Made by a program: the position numbers and the translations under genes
Part shown: positions 1 to 8,293 of the stretch, one piece after another
Position numbering within the stretch: position 1 is the stretch's first letter
Layout of the letters: each line of letters opens with the position of its first letter
DNA from: Methanoculleus sp.
GTDB taxonomy: Archaea > Halobacteriota > Methanomicrobia > Methanomicrobiales > Methanoculleaceae
Assembly: GCF_030019085.1 (NCBI RefSeq)
Contig: NZ_JASEFJ010000003.1
Span: 1-64,000, forward strand
DNA length: 64,000 bases
Direction of reading: 5' to 3'
The notes under the pieces: model-generated
What the model saw: the letters and a program-made list of their open reading frames with translations, nothing else
Told to the model about the DNA's origin: nothing
The model's database searches: none

Positions 1-179
1 CGATCTTTGAGCCTTGAAGTGCGGATCTAACGGCAAAATAAGGCTGAAGATCCAGGTGGGTTTGAAGTGGGCTAAAATCAATATTCTGACAGTCTATGGG
101 GAATTGTCCTTCCCTTTCAAACCGTAAAATACACCGCAGGAGACCCTCATGCCGGGGGGTCACCCGCGTAAAAAGGATA
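1..179. other. intergenic or unresolved left edge
   Basis: I see no convincing gene in this stretch, which lies beyond the 3' end of the minus-strand M42 peptidase gene. It is more AT-rich than the neighbouring coding DNA and may contain the terminator of that operon. I cannot point to a specific hairpin plus T-run. Confidence 0.4.
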
Positions 180-1217
180 TCAGAGCGCAGGTTTGGTCTT
201 CAGCGCTTCTACCAGGAGCTGAACACCTGACTCGATATCACCTATATCAACAACCTCGACCGGCGAGTGGATGTAGCGCGCGGCAATAGAGAGCGGAACG
301 CTCGGGATACCCCCGCGCTCAAGATGTATGATCGTTGCATCAGTGTTGCCGCCTGTTCCGACCTCAACCTGGCATGGAATGTTCTTCCTCTCCGCTGTCT
401 CTCTGAGCCAGGCGACCATCGCGGGGTTGGATATGAGTCCGCGCCCGCTCGCGTTGACGATGCTCACGACAGGCCCCTTGCCCATCTCGACGCTTGCGTC
501 CTTCTTCTCGATGCCCGGGTGATCTCCGGGGATGGTGACATCGGTTGCGATGGCACAATCAGGATTCAGTGAGTATGCGCTCACTTTCGCCCCCTTAAGC
601 CCCACCTCCTCTTGGACGGTGAAGACGGCGTAGATGGTGTGTGGCGACGCCATCTGTTGCAACGTCCGGATGAGCATAGCGACGCCAACCCGGTTGTCTA
701 GCGCTTTGCCGGTAACACGGTTGCCTGCAAGTTCTGCGAACTCACGGTCTATGGTTATGGGTGTGCCGATCTCGATCCCGAGGTTCTTTACCTCATCCTC
801 ACTTGCAGCACCCACATCGACAAACATATCCTCGATCTTGATCTCCTTTTTGCGCTCTTCCTCCTTCATCATGTGTGGCGGTTTCGCGCCGAGAACGCCC
901 ATGACCGGGCCGTTTTTGCCGTGCAGAATCACCCGCTGTGTGTAGAGCACCGGCCCAAACCAACCTCCGATGGGAACGACCCTCATGAAACCCTTCTCAT
1001 CGATATACTGGACCATCAGCCCTATCTCGTCCATGTGGGCGGCAAGCATGATCGAGAAGTCATCGCCGCGCTTCACAGCAATCAGGTTGCCCATAGTGTC
1101 CTGTAGGAACTCGTCGACCGATCCGGCAACCTCAGCCTTTATGATATCCCTTATGCTACCCTCGCTGCCTGAGGCCCCGTGGGCGTCGGACAACTTCCGC
1201 AGTAACTCTTTTACCAT
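180..1217 (-). CDS. M42 family metallopeptidase (aminopeptidase / FrvX-like)
   Basis: This 345-residue protein has the full M42 (TET-type aminopeptidase) pattern. There is an AHMDE block near residue 60, KALDNRVG near 171, VQEEVGLKGA near 201 with the catalytic Glu pair, TDVTIPGD near 225, and HSPVEVVD near 316, which together supply the di-metal ligands and the general base. The family forms large cytosolic tetrahedral complexes that trim peptides. The length is typical and the motifs are intact. It is the last gene of a minus-strand operon: its ATG lies 7 bases after the stop of the aminotransferase gene. The exact substrate preference (acidic, neutral or basic N-terminal residues) cannot be read from the sequence, and old annotations call this family endoglucanase. 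Confidence 0.93.
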   Translation of the reverse strand: MVKELLRKLSDAHGASGSEGSIRDIIKAEVAGSVDEFLQDTMGNLIAVKRGDDFSIMLAAHMDEIGLMVQYIDEKGFMRVVPIGGWFGPVLYTQRVILHGKNGPVMGVLGAKPPHMMKEEERKKEIKIEDMFVDVGAASEDEVKNLGIEIGTPITIDREFAELAGNRVTGKALDNRVGVAMLIRTLQQMASPHTIYAVFTVQEEVGLKGAKVSAYSLNPDCAIATDVTIPGDHPGIEKKDASVEMGKGPVVSIVNASGRGLISNPAMVAWLRETAERKNIPCQVEVGTGGNTDATIIHLERGGIPSVPLSIAARYIHSPVEVVDIGDIESGVQLLVEALKTKPAL

Positions 1218-1224
1218 TATTTGC

Positions 1225-2334
1225 TCACCTCATCAACTCCCCGAGGCGTGCGATCGCCCTTGATAAATTCTGTCTCGAGGTCGCGTAACTGATACGCGCG
1301 TAATCAGGCGCCCTGGAGCCAAAGGCATCGCCCGGCACGATGATGATACCGTTTGCAATGGCCTTCTGGATCAGGTTCTGCCCCATTGGAACAAACATGT
1401 AGAACGCACCCTCTGGTCGCGGGAAATCGAACCCAAGCCCGGTGAGACCCTCGTAAAGGAGGTCACGCCGCGCACGATATTCCTCCCGCATCCGTGCCAC
1501 CGGCGTCTGGTCACCGGTGTATGCGGCGAGCGCAGCATACTGCGATATTGAGGTCGCGCACGCCTGGGCATACTGGTGCACCTTGAGCAACTGCGGGATG
1601 TAGTCTTCCGAGGGTACTGCCAGGTAGCCGACCCTCCACCCGGTCATGGCGTAGGTCTTGCTTGCGGCGTTGACGGTGATGACATCGTCGCCAAAACGGG
1701 CTGCACTGACGTGCTTCTTCTCATAGATAAAGTGCTCATAGACTTCATCCGAGACAACTGTAACCCCACGGTCGTTTGCGTACTCCACGAGAGCGCGGAT
1801 AGACTCCTCGCTCTCGACGGTGCCTGTCGGGTTTGACGGCGAGTTCAGGACAAGAAGTCGTGCCCCGTCCATCTGTTCCTTCGCCTGTTCGACGTCGATA
1901 TGAAGAGTAGAATCAAGTGCAACACTCACGGGGCGCCCGCCAGCGATGACTGCAAGGGCAGGATAGGAGAGGAAACCCGGGTCAGGGACCAGTACCCGAT
2001 CCCCTGGATTTACGAGTGCCTCCATGACCAGATGGAGCGCCTCACTCCCTCCTGCCGTGACCAGGATCTGCTCCGGCAGGTATGTGAGCTTGTTCTCGCG
2101 TGCAAGCTTTCCGCAGATCGCCTCCCGGAGTTCCGGAATCCCTGCGTTTGGCGTGTAACCCGTTCTACCCTCTCTTATGGCGGCGATTGCTGCCATCTTA
2201 ATGTGGTCGGGCGTATCAAAGTCCGGTTGCCCGATACCCAGGTTTATCGTGTCCGGCCCACCGGCATCAAAGAGCTTGCGGATGCCGGACATCTCCACCC
2301 CAACTACACGGTCGGCATATCTATGTTCTTTCAT
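1225..2334 (-). CDS. class I/II pyridoxal-phosphate aminotransferase
   Basis: This 369-residue fold-type I aminotransferase resembles archaeal aspartate/aromatic aminotransferases. Visible signatures are NLGIGQPDFDTPDHI near residue 32, the NSPSNPTG loop near 165, and the PLP-binding lysine in NAASKTYAMTGWRVGYLA near 230. It should transfer amino groups between an amino acid and 2-oxoglutarate in the cytosol; the preferred amino donor is not decided by the sequence. The gene sits 9 bases downstream of hxlB and 7 bases upstream of the M42 peptidase gene, so the three are probably co-transcribed. Length and motifs are normal for the family. Confidence 0.93.
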   Translation of the reverse strand: MKEHRYADRVVGVEMSGIRKLFDAGGPDTINLGIGQPDFDTPDHIKMAAIAAIREGRTGYTPNAGIPELREAICGKLARENKLTYLPEQILVTAGGSEALHLVMEALVNPGDRVLVPDPGFLSYPALAVIAGGRPVSVALDSTLHIDVEQAKEQMDGARLLVLNSPSNPTGTVESEESIRALVEYANDRGVTVVSDEVYEHFIYEKKHVSAARFGDDVITVNAASKTYAMTGWRVGYLAVPSEDYIPQLLKVHQYAQACATSISQYAALAAYTGDQTPVARMREEYRARRDLLYEGLTGLGFDFPRPEGAFYMFVPMGQNLIQKAIANGIIIVPGDAFGSRAPDYARISYATSRQNLSRAIARLGELMR

Positions 2335-2343
2335 ATACTTACC

Positions 2344-2943
2344 TCACTCAATGTTGGCGTGCCGGCATTGGAGATCCTCCGGTCGGCAGCTGGTGATCTC
2401 CATCAATCTGGAGATAATAGCGTCTGCAAAGACCATGGCGGTCGTCTCGAAGATGGTGCCAAGCGGCGCAAAAGATTTGAGCTCCCCCATCATCTGCCGG
2501 ATCTCGAACTCTGCAGACTCGTCTGCAACCTTGTCGCGCTGGCTCTCGATGATTACGACGCAATCAGCTATTTTGGCGATCCTTGAGCCTTTCTTTGAGG
2601 TGATAAGGCAGAGCCTTCCGCCGATCCACCTTGCAGTTTCAGCGATATCTGCAACCGTCTTGGTAGCGCCTGACCCGGAGAAGACTATGAGGACATCTCC
2701 TGGCTGCATGGCCGGTGTTACAGTCTCCCCGACGACATACGCCGTGAACCCGAGGTGCATCAGACGCATGGCAAAAGCTTTTGCCACGAGCCCTGAACGG
2801 CCGGCGCCCATGGTATAGACACGGTTTGCGTTCAGGATCTCGGAGATAAACGCATCGATCTCTTCATCAGACATACCGTCTGCGATGGTTATGATCCTGG
2901 TCGCCATCAACCGCATCATCTCCTTAACCGGGTGATCTGTCAT
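2344..2943 (-). CDS. hxlB: 6-phospho-3-hexuloisomerase (PHI), SIS domain
   Basis: The 199-residue protein is a single SIS (sugar isomerase) domain with YTMGAGRSGLVAKAFAMRL near residue 45 and IVFSGSGATKTV near 85. This is the pattern of 6-phospho-3-hexuloisomerase, which interconverts hexulose-6-phosphate and fructose-6-phosphate. I chose the ATG at 2943, which gives MTDHPVKEMM and the usual family length and has GGAG about 7 bases upstream. A longer frame to 3066 exists, but its extra 41 residues look like untranslated DNA and run into a strong inverted repeat. In methanogens PHI partners with hexulose-6-phosphate synthase, often fused to Fae, to make ribulose-5-phosphate and formaldehyde. 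It is the first gene of the operon with the aminotransferase and the M42 peptidase. Confidence 0.9.
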   Translation of the reverse strand: MTDHPVKEMMRLMATRIITIADGMSDEEIDAFISEILNANRVYTMGAGRSGLVAKAFAMRLMHLGFTAYVVGETVTPAMQPGDVLIVFSGSGATKTVADIAETARWIGGRLCLITSKKGSRIAKIADCVVIIESQRDKVADESAEFEIRQMMGELKSFAPLGTIFETTAMVFADAIISRLMEITSCRPEDLQCRHANIE

Positions 2944-3043
2944 ACTAACTCCGGAATTAGATTTAAGCGAATCATACATTAGAATATCCCGACCCCTATG
3001 GGACAGGGGGACATGTATGTTACGCAGGGGTTTGATTGAACCG

Positions 3044-3127
3044 CCAGTGGGGTCTCCAGGTGTCACCGCAGCTACCCGGATTGTGGTGGGGCGCGGTGGT
3101 AGACACCCGGAATTCGACCATCACTGG
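3044..3127. repeat. nested inverted repeat between two minus-strand genes
   Basis: Outer arms CCAGTG (3044-3049) and CACTGG (3122-3127) enclose an inner pair, GGTGTC-ACCGC (from 3059) and GCGGT-GGTA-GACACC (to 3107). The element lies in the gap of about 310 bases between hxlB and the membrane protein gene; the rest of that gap shows nothing recognisable. It could be a terminator, a processing hairpin, or the remains of a mobile hairpin. Confidence 0.5.
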
Positions 3128-3251
3128 AGTTGCCCGCCACAAGTGTTAACCCTATCGGATCCATTTGATGATGCAATTTGACGGTTTTCGGCAGGGCACG
3201 ATCCACGACCCGACTGAGGGGAAAGAAGTGGTTGGTGATGGGTCGAGGATA

Positions 3252-4085
3252 TCAGTACTTATACCACCGTCCTTTTTCATCATACTCTCCCTGCAATTGT
3301 ATTACACCGGCAACCAGGCTGTTGAAGAAACTCGCCTTGTAGGTGTAGTGGAACGCCGAGAAGAGCGCGACAACGATCGCATAGATGATTGCAGTGATCC
3401 AGATCCCCTCTGTTCCGATGAGGGCCAGGACGTCCTCTGGCATCAGCATCTGGAGTTCTGCAGGGCTCATAGTTAGAAGGGGTTCGAGTTTATTCACAAG
3501 AAGAGCTGACCAGGTAAAAAGCGCCACAAACCCGAGTAGAACAAGAACTACAATATTTATCAGGTAGAAGACCAGCACGCTCCAGAGGTTGTTCATGACG
3601 AACTCAACACTCCTCCGGATCGACTCAAAGGTTTTTGTCCTCTCGAAGGCCGCTGCGGTGTCGTAGAAGAATGTGAAGAAAGCGATCGATAAGACAACAC
3701 CGAGAAGGAGCGCGGCCATGTTAACCGCGATGACTCCACCGATAAGCGCGAGCGGGATCGCTAGCAGGATGACCGTCAGCACGACGGCGAAGAAGATGAC
3801 AAACGATGGCAGCAGTATCCGGAAGTAGCAGTCCTTCCCTGATCGCACAAATCCCGCGCCTGAGAAATCCCTCTCCCGGATCATACCGTAAATCCCGCCC
3901 GCAAGAAACGGCATCACGAGTACCTGCAGGAGCAGTAATGGCTGCGTGTAGAACGCCCCCACCTCGAGTGGGACGATGAGATCGAGAAGGGTGAGAAGAC
4001 CCATGACAAGGCCCACTGACCAGAGGATGGGGTGCCGCCAGAGCAGAGCGGCGGCATCGGTGACCGATTTGAGCGTCATGCTCAC
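3252..4085 (-). CDS. integral membrane protein, DUF7847/DUF4013-like
   Basis: This 277-residue protein is strongly hydrophobic. About six membrane segments are visible: near residues 18-36, 45-66, 90-125, 128-150, 172-195 and 238-258. The segment between the fifth and sixth is a soluble-looking loop. The overall look is that of archaeal membrane proteins of unknown function often filed under DUF4013/DUF7847. There is no catalytic motif I recognise. Its ATG overlaps the stop of the upstream gene by 4 bases (4082-4085), so the two are translationally coupled; whether the partner is functionally linked is unknown. Confidence 0.75.
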   Translation of the reverse strand: MSMTLKSVTDAAALLWRHPILWSVGLVMGLLTLLDLIVPLEVGAFYTQPLLLLQVLVMPFLAGGIYGMIRERDFSGAGFVRSGKDCYFRILLPSFVIFFAVVLTVILLAIPLALIGGVIAVNMAALLLGVVLSIAFFTFFYDTAAAFERTKTFESIRRSVEFVMNNLWSVLVFYLINIVVLVLLGFVALFTWSALLVNKLEPLLTMSPAELQMLMPEDVLALIGTEGIWITAIIYAIVVALFSAFHYTYKASFFNSLVAGVIQLQGEYDEKGRWYKY

Positions 4086-4672
4086 CGGTTCCGTGGCATG
4101 GCAACGATCTCGCGCACCTGCAGGTCGAAGAAAGATGCGGTGTGCGCGGGGCGAATGACGCAGACAGTATCGGCACCGCTTGCGGTGCCCCCTGCCGCGA
4201 TCACCTCCTCATCAATGCCTATCACACCCTGGTCAGCAGCGATGAGAACGCACTCCACCGCTACCTTCAGGCCGACCGCGACAATGCGCCGCAGCGCCTC
4301 GGCGATCGCCTCGGTTCGGGAGGCGCCTCCAAGTCGCTGTGAGCGTGATATGGCCCGCTCAAGCCCGGATAATGCATGTGTCCCTGTGACGATCTTTGCG
4401 CTGCCCTCATGGAGGGTCGCAGCGGCCTCGGGTGAGAACTCCCACTCACCGGGTTTTGAGAAACCAACAACGTGTGTGACAACGATGAGTTCAAGACCCG
4501 TTCCAGCCATGACCTCCTGGAAGAGGAGTGCTGTGCGGCCGGTGGTGCTCGCGACAACAATCTTCCTGATCCCGAGTTCCTGTGCCCGCTCGACGGCAAA
4601 ATGGGCTGCATCGTGTGTGTTCTCCGCGCCCGGTGAGTCAAAGTAGTATGTATTCCGCGTTACAAAGCCCAT
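4082..4672 (-). CDS. pyruvate kinase alpha/beta (C-terminal) domain-like protein
   Basis: The 196-residue protein matches the stand-alone version of the pyruvate kinase C-terminal allosteric domain: an AHFAVERAQELGI helix, IVVASTTGRTALL near residue 40, IVTGTHALSG near 95, and a Gly/Ala-rich end with DTVCVIRPAHTASFFD. Pyruvate kinase itself needs the barrel and B domains, which are absent, so it is unlikely to be a kinase. Members are common in methanogens and their function is unknown. The gene overlaps the membrane protein gene by 4 bases and is divergent from the GTPase gene, sharing about 110 bases of promoter region. Confidence 0.8.
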   Translation of the reverse strand: MGFVTRNTYYFDSPGAENTHDAAHFAVERAQELGIRKIVVASTTGRTALLFQEVMAGTGLELIVVTHVVGFSKPGEWEFSPEAAATLHEGSAKIVTGTHALSGLERAISRSQRLGGASRTEAIAEALRRIVAVGLKVAVECVLIAADQGVIGIDEEVIAAGGTASGADTVCVIRPAHTASFFDLQVREIVAMPRNR

Positions 4673-4784
4673 GCACTCATGTTGTCATTTCTCCTAATTG
4701 AATCTCCCGTAAGGCTGGCGGGAAAGAAGATGATAAATGGTGGATGCCCCAACACTACTCTCAACGCTAACAGGAGATACTCTC

Positions 4785-5954
4785 ATGATCACACTGGCCA
4801 TTGCAGGAAAACCGAACTGCGGGAAATCAACGTTTTTTAAGGCAGCAACTCTGGCTCAGGCTGAGATTGCCAGTTACCCGTTCACAACCATCGATGCCAA
4901 TCATGGCGTCGCGTATGTAAGGACTGCCTGCCCCTGCAAGGAGATGCATGTCCCGTGTGAGAACTGTGTGGATGGTGTCCGATTTGTCCCTGTCGGACTG
5001 ATCGATGTGGCAGGTCTTGTCCCCGATGCTCACCAGGGGAGAGGGCTTGGAAACCAGTTCCTGGACAATCTCAGGCAGGCGGATGCGATTCTACACGTCG
5101 TGGATGCAAGCGGTGCGACGGACGCCGAAGGAAACCCGGTTGAGATCGGGTCGCGTGACCCTCTGAAGGACATCGAGTTCCTGCAGTATGAGATCTCAAT
5201 GTGGATGTATGGTATCCTATCGCGAAACTGGGCGAAACTCCAGCGTCAGGCCCAGGCACGGGAATTTTCACTGGCGGCGGCGATTGCGGAGGTGTTTGCA
5301 GGTCTGGGTATAACCTACGAACATGTTCGCGATGCCACCACAGCGGTCGGGGTGGACCTGCGAACGGCGGGAGAGGAAGAGATGGTGGAGTTCTGCCGTG
5401 AGTTGATGAGAATCAGCAAACCAATGCTGATAGTCGGGAACAAGGCCGATCAGGCGCCGAAAAAGTGCCTTGACCGACTGGCAGGGCGTGATATCATCTT
5501 TGCAAGTGCGGCCGGTGAACTTGCACTCAGAATGGCCGCAGAGGGGAAGTTTATCCGTTATCTCCCTGGTGATCGGAGTTTTGAGATTTTTCCAGGGGTA
5601 AACCTCAGCGCTGCTCAGCGTGCCGCCCTACAGAAGATAGCCGCATTCATGGAGAAGTTTGATGGGACCGGCGTTCAGATGGCGCTGGATACGGCGGTCT
5701 TCAAACTTCTGGACAGGATCGTGGTATTCCCGGTCGAGGATGAGCATAAACTTACCGACAGCAAGGGCAGGGTGCTTCCAGATGCGTTTCTGATGAAGCG
5801 AGGGTCCACTCCTCGTGACCTTGCCTATCAGGTTCACTCGGATATCGGCGAGGGGTTCCTCTACGCCATCGACGCAAGGACCGGGATGCGGGTCAAGGAT
5901 ACCCATGAACTAAAGAACGGTGATATCATTAAGATCGTGAGTGTCCGCAGGTGA
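4785..5954 (+). CDS. archaeal YchF/DRG-type GTP-binding protein with TGS domain
   Basis: This 389-residue translation-factor-class P-loop protein has G1 GKPNCGKST at residues 7-15, a DVAGLVPDAHQGRG switch near 85, NKAD near 220, and a C-terminal TGS domain ending GDIIKIVSVRR. A Cys cluster (TACPCKEMHVPCENC) lies near residues 45-60. Such proteins bind ATP or GTP and associate with ribosomes. The start at 4785 is chosen because MITLAIAGKPNCGKST begins the domain directly and AGGAG lies 9 bases upstream; an upstream ATG at 4737 would add 16 unconserved residues. The gene stands alone. Confidence 0.9.
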   Translation: MITLAIAGKPNCGKSTFFKAATLAQAEIASYPFTTIDANHGVAYVRTACPCKEMHVPCENCVDGVRFVPVGLIDVAGLVPDAHQGRGLGNQFLDNLRQADAILHVVDASGATDAEGNPVEIGSRDPLKDIEFLQYEISMWMYGILSRNWAKLQRQAQAREFSLAAAIAEVFAGLGITYEHVRDATTAVGVDLRTAGEEEMVEFCRELMRISKPMLIVGNKADQAPKKCLDRLAGRDIIFASAAGELALRMAAEGKFIRYLPGDRSFEIFPGVNLSAAQRAALQKIAAFMEKFDGTGVQMALDTAVFKLLDRIVVFPVEDEHKLTDSKGRVLPDAFLMKRGSTPRDLAYQVHSDIGEGFLYAIDARTGMRVKDTHELKNGDIIKIVSVRR

Positions 5955-6152
5955 ATGGGCGGGTTACTGGGGATCCGCACCGGCGCAGAACACCCAAATC
6001 CCGGGTTTTGGGAGATCTGGAAGGAGAAACCATCTCGATGACATGCAAGGGAGGGGCGGAGGAAGATCCCTCCCTCACCCCGCCGGGGCGACTCTCAATA
6101 GATACAGTTCCCTGGAGTAAAGAACCTCCGGATCGTTTTATTCCGCCAAATA

Positions 6153-6235
6153 CACGACTTTCCTGGCCAATCGCCACGTACTGCCCGCCCCTTGAGGGGG
6201 CGTGAGGAGGCCGCGTGAGCGCCGGGCGGCGAGGG
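6153..6235 (+). repeat. dispersed paired-hairpin repeat, copy 1
   Basis: The element contains ATCGCCACGTACTGCCCGCC followed by a hairpin (arms CGCCCC and GGGGGCG) and a GC-rich second hairpin ending near GGCGAGGGTAGCC. The same layout recurs at 30302-30400, and the first half recurs inverted at 11780-11820. It lies between genes and has no coding signature. Function is unknown: it could be a REP-like element or a structured RNA. Confidence 0.6.
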
Positions 6236-6366
6236 TAGCCAGTAAGGGATTTTCACCCGGGGTGATTTGATTTGGCCCACGCATAATACAGGGAAAAGGT
6301 GGTGAGATGACATCTTGATCGCCGATTTGATTGCCCCTGTTTGTAGCACGCGAACAAACCGATAGG

Positions 6367-6379
6367 CATTTATGTAAAA
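6367..6379 (+). promoter_or_regulatory. TATA-like element for the small gene at 6399
   Basis: The AT-rich stretch CATTTATGTAAAA is centred about 26 bases before the ATG at 6399, the position expected for an archaeal TATA box on a leaderless mRNA. No ribosome-binding site precedes that ATG. Confidence 0.45.
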
Positions 6380-6398
6380 TTGAGGATAAACGATTGTC

Positions 6399-6719
6399 AT
6401 GGGTGGCGAGGTCTACCAGGCTCAGGTTCTCCGGAACTTCTTTGACACCATTACCGGGACGGACAGGAACCTGACCCGGATCTACATGTGCGTGATTAGC
6501 CTTGCCAAACTTCGGATGGAACCCCCGGAGAAGATGACTTTTTTGGTGGATCAACTTCGCAAGTCCAGACAGAAACGCGAACTTTCTGTTGACATTATTG
6601 ATTATATGTGTGATGTGGCGCGCGACCTTGAAATCACCACAGTCCAGACCGCGTTCGGCGTCAGAGACGTCAACAGGGTGGCTGATGAGTTCAGCGGAAT
6701 AAGTCTTGACTCGCTTTGA
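6399..6719 (+). CDS. small conserved-looking protein of unknown function
   Basis: A 106-residue, probably all-helical protein with the segments YQAQVLRNFFDTITGTDRNL, IYMCVISLAKLRMEPPEK and IIDYMCDVARDLEITTVQ. Its composition is that of a soluble protein, codon use matches neighbours, and a TATA box sits at the right distance for a leaderless start. I do not recognise a family. Repeated charged helices suggest a small protein-protein interaction module. It is followed by 87 bases and then the ACT protein gene, so read-through into that operon is possible. Confidence 0.6.
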   Translation: MGGEVYQAQVLRNFFDTITGTDRNLTRIYMCVISLAKLRMEPPEKMTFLVDQLRKSRQKRELSVDIIDYMCDVARDLEITTVQTAFGVRDVNRVADEFSGISLDSL

Positions 6720-6806
6720 TTCGGTTTTTCCCCGCACCCACGCGAAGGCTGCTGCCTGGTAGAAGGCTTATCTCCACGGCAGATCAACAAGTCAGCAGGT
6801 GGTTTT

Positions 6807-7307
6807 TTGCGGATATCCATGAAGCTCGAGATGAAGGACCAGCCTGGCCAGCTGGTCGCAGCCCTCCAGCCGATCTCAGCAGTCGGCGGAAACATCATCG
6901 CAGTAATTCACCAGAGAGAGCCCCATGCGGCTACAGAGGTGCTGGATGTACAGATCGTGCTGGAACTTCCAGAGGGGCGTCTCGAGAAGCTTCTTGCCCT
7001 GCTCAGGCAGCAGGGTGTCAAAGTCGTGCGTATAGGGGAGGAACGTCTCCTCTATGAGTCTACGCTGATCATGATCGGGCACCTGATGCACACGGACATA
7101 TCCGATACAGTCGATCGGATCGACACAACCGGCTCGGCCGAGGTTACGGAACTCTCGCTTATCATGCCGGCGATTGATTCGCCATCGTCTGCGCGCATCA
7201 CCATTCGTTCAACAACCCGGGCAGAGATGGAGAGGGCGATCCGGATCCTGCGCAAGGTAGCAGAGCAGAAGGACATTCTCATAATCGAGCCTCTGGAGGG
7301 CATATGA
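6807..7307 (+). CDS. ACT domain regulatory protein next to homoserine dehydrogenase
   Basis: The 166-residue protein starts with an ACT domain (MKLEMKDQPGQLVAALQPISAVGGNI) and appears to carry a second, more degenerate alpha-beta half. ACT domains bind amino acids. The TTG start at 6807 is preceded by AGGTGG; an ATG at 6819 would remove only four residues. Its stop overlaps the ATG of homoserine dehydrogenase by 4 bases, which suggests that it is a separately encoded allosteric subunit of that enzyme, sensing an aspartate-family amino acid. That role is inferred from the context; the domain itself is clear. Confidence 0.85.
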   Translation: MRISMKLEMKDQPGQLVAALQPISAVGGNIIAVIHQREPHAATEVLDVQIVLELPEGRLEKLLALLRQQGVKVVRIGEERLLYESTLIMIGHLMHTDISDTVDRIDTTGSAEVTELSLIMPAIDSPSSARITIRSTTRAEMERAIRILRKVAEQKDILIIEPLEGI

Positions 7308-8293
7308 TACGGATAGCCATCCTCGGCTTCGGGTCCGTCGGTCGCGGCATAGCCCGTGCGATCCTTGCAAAAAATCTTGACATCCTTGTCACCGGCCTTG
7401 CTGACTCACGAAGCGGAATAATCGATCCTGTCGGGGTCGACCTTGAAGCAGCACTTGCCAGAAAGGAGGAGGGTGCTCCCTGTGGCAGTACGGATATTCG
7501 GCCGACCGATGTGGTGACCCGGGCGGACTACGATGTCATGGTGGAGGTGACCCCTACAAACGTGGAGAACGGCGGGCCTGCACTCCATCATATCCAAACG
7601 GCTTTGCGGCGGAAGAAACACGTTGTTACATCAAATAAGGGTCCAATCGCACTTGCATATCCGGAACTGCTTGCGATTGCTGAGGAGAATGGTGTTACCC
7701 TCAGATACGAGGCAACGGTCTGTGGTGCTATTCCGCTCATCCATGCCATGCAGGAAGGGCTTGCCGGGAACACCATCTCCCGACTCTATGGCGTCTTTAA
7801 CGGCACCTGCAACTACATCCTCACCCGGATGGCTGCAGAAGGCCTCACCTACGCGCAGGCTTTAGCTGAAGCCCGTGAACTCGGGTATGCCGAGGCAGAC
7901 CCCACATACGATGTTGAAGGTATCGACGCGGCGATCAAACTGGTAATCCTGGCAAACACCGTTCTGCATATGCAGACCACGCTTGATAGAGTGGAGAGGA
8001 CAGGGATCGCTCTTCTGACGCCCGAGGCCCTGCAGCTGGCTGAAGAGCAGGAATGTACGATCCGGCTGATAGGTGAGATCATCCCGAAGGCCGGCGTGCT
8101 TCGTGTATCGCCGCGTATACTTACGAAGACCCACCCCCTCGTTGTCGAGGGGACACTCAACGCCGTTACAGTGGAGACAGATCTCGCCGGAGACCTTACG
8201 TTCATCGGTAAGGGCGCAGGCTCCACCGAGACCGCCAGTGCTGTGATCGGCGATATACTCTACATCCGTGACAGATATGTCCAGAGTTCTTGA
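7304..8293 (+). CDS. hom: homoserine dehydrogenase
   Basis: The 329-residue NAD(P)-dependent enzyme reduces aspartate semialdehyde to homoserine on the way to threonine and methionine. It has a Rossmann motif AILGFGSVGRGIARAI at residues 4-19, the lysine segment VVTSNKGPIALAYPEL near 108, EATVCGAIPLI near 138 and FNGTCNYILTRM near 165. It lacks the C-terminal ACT domain found in bacterial enzymes; the preceding gene supplies a separate ACT protein. The ATG overlaps that gene by 4 bases, and the 3' end overlaps the next gene by up to 26 bases, so all three are probably one operon. Confidence 0.95.
   Translation: MIRIAILGFGSVGRGIARAILAKNLDILVTGLADSRSGIIDPVGVDLEAALARKEEGAPCGSTDIRPTDVVTRADYDVMVEVTPTNVENGGPALHHIQTALRRKKHVVTSNKGPIALAYPELLAIAEENGVTLRYEATVCGAIPLIHAMQEGLAGNTISRLYGVFNGTCNYILTRMAAEGLTYAQALAEARELGYAEADPTYDVEGIDAAIKLVILANTVLHMQTTLDRVERTGIALLTPEALQLAEEQECTIRLIGEIIPKAGVLRVSPRILTKTHPLVVEGTLNAVTVETDLAGDLTFIGKGAGSTETASAVIGDILYIRDRYVQSS

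Larger units (their letters stand above)
5955..6398. other. intergenic region with dispersed hairpin repeat and TATA box
   Basis: This 444-base gap has no supported gene. It contains one copy of the dispersed repeat (6153-6235) and an AT-rich TATA-like stretch at 6367-6379 that probably serves the small gene starting at 6399. Confidence 0.6.

Noticed and set aside
1900-2586. 228-codon plus-strand frame opposite the aminotransferase and hxlB
   Set aside because: Both sense genes have full motif sets; the antisense translation has no recognisable pattern.
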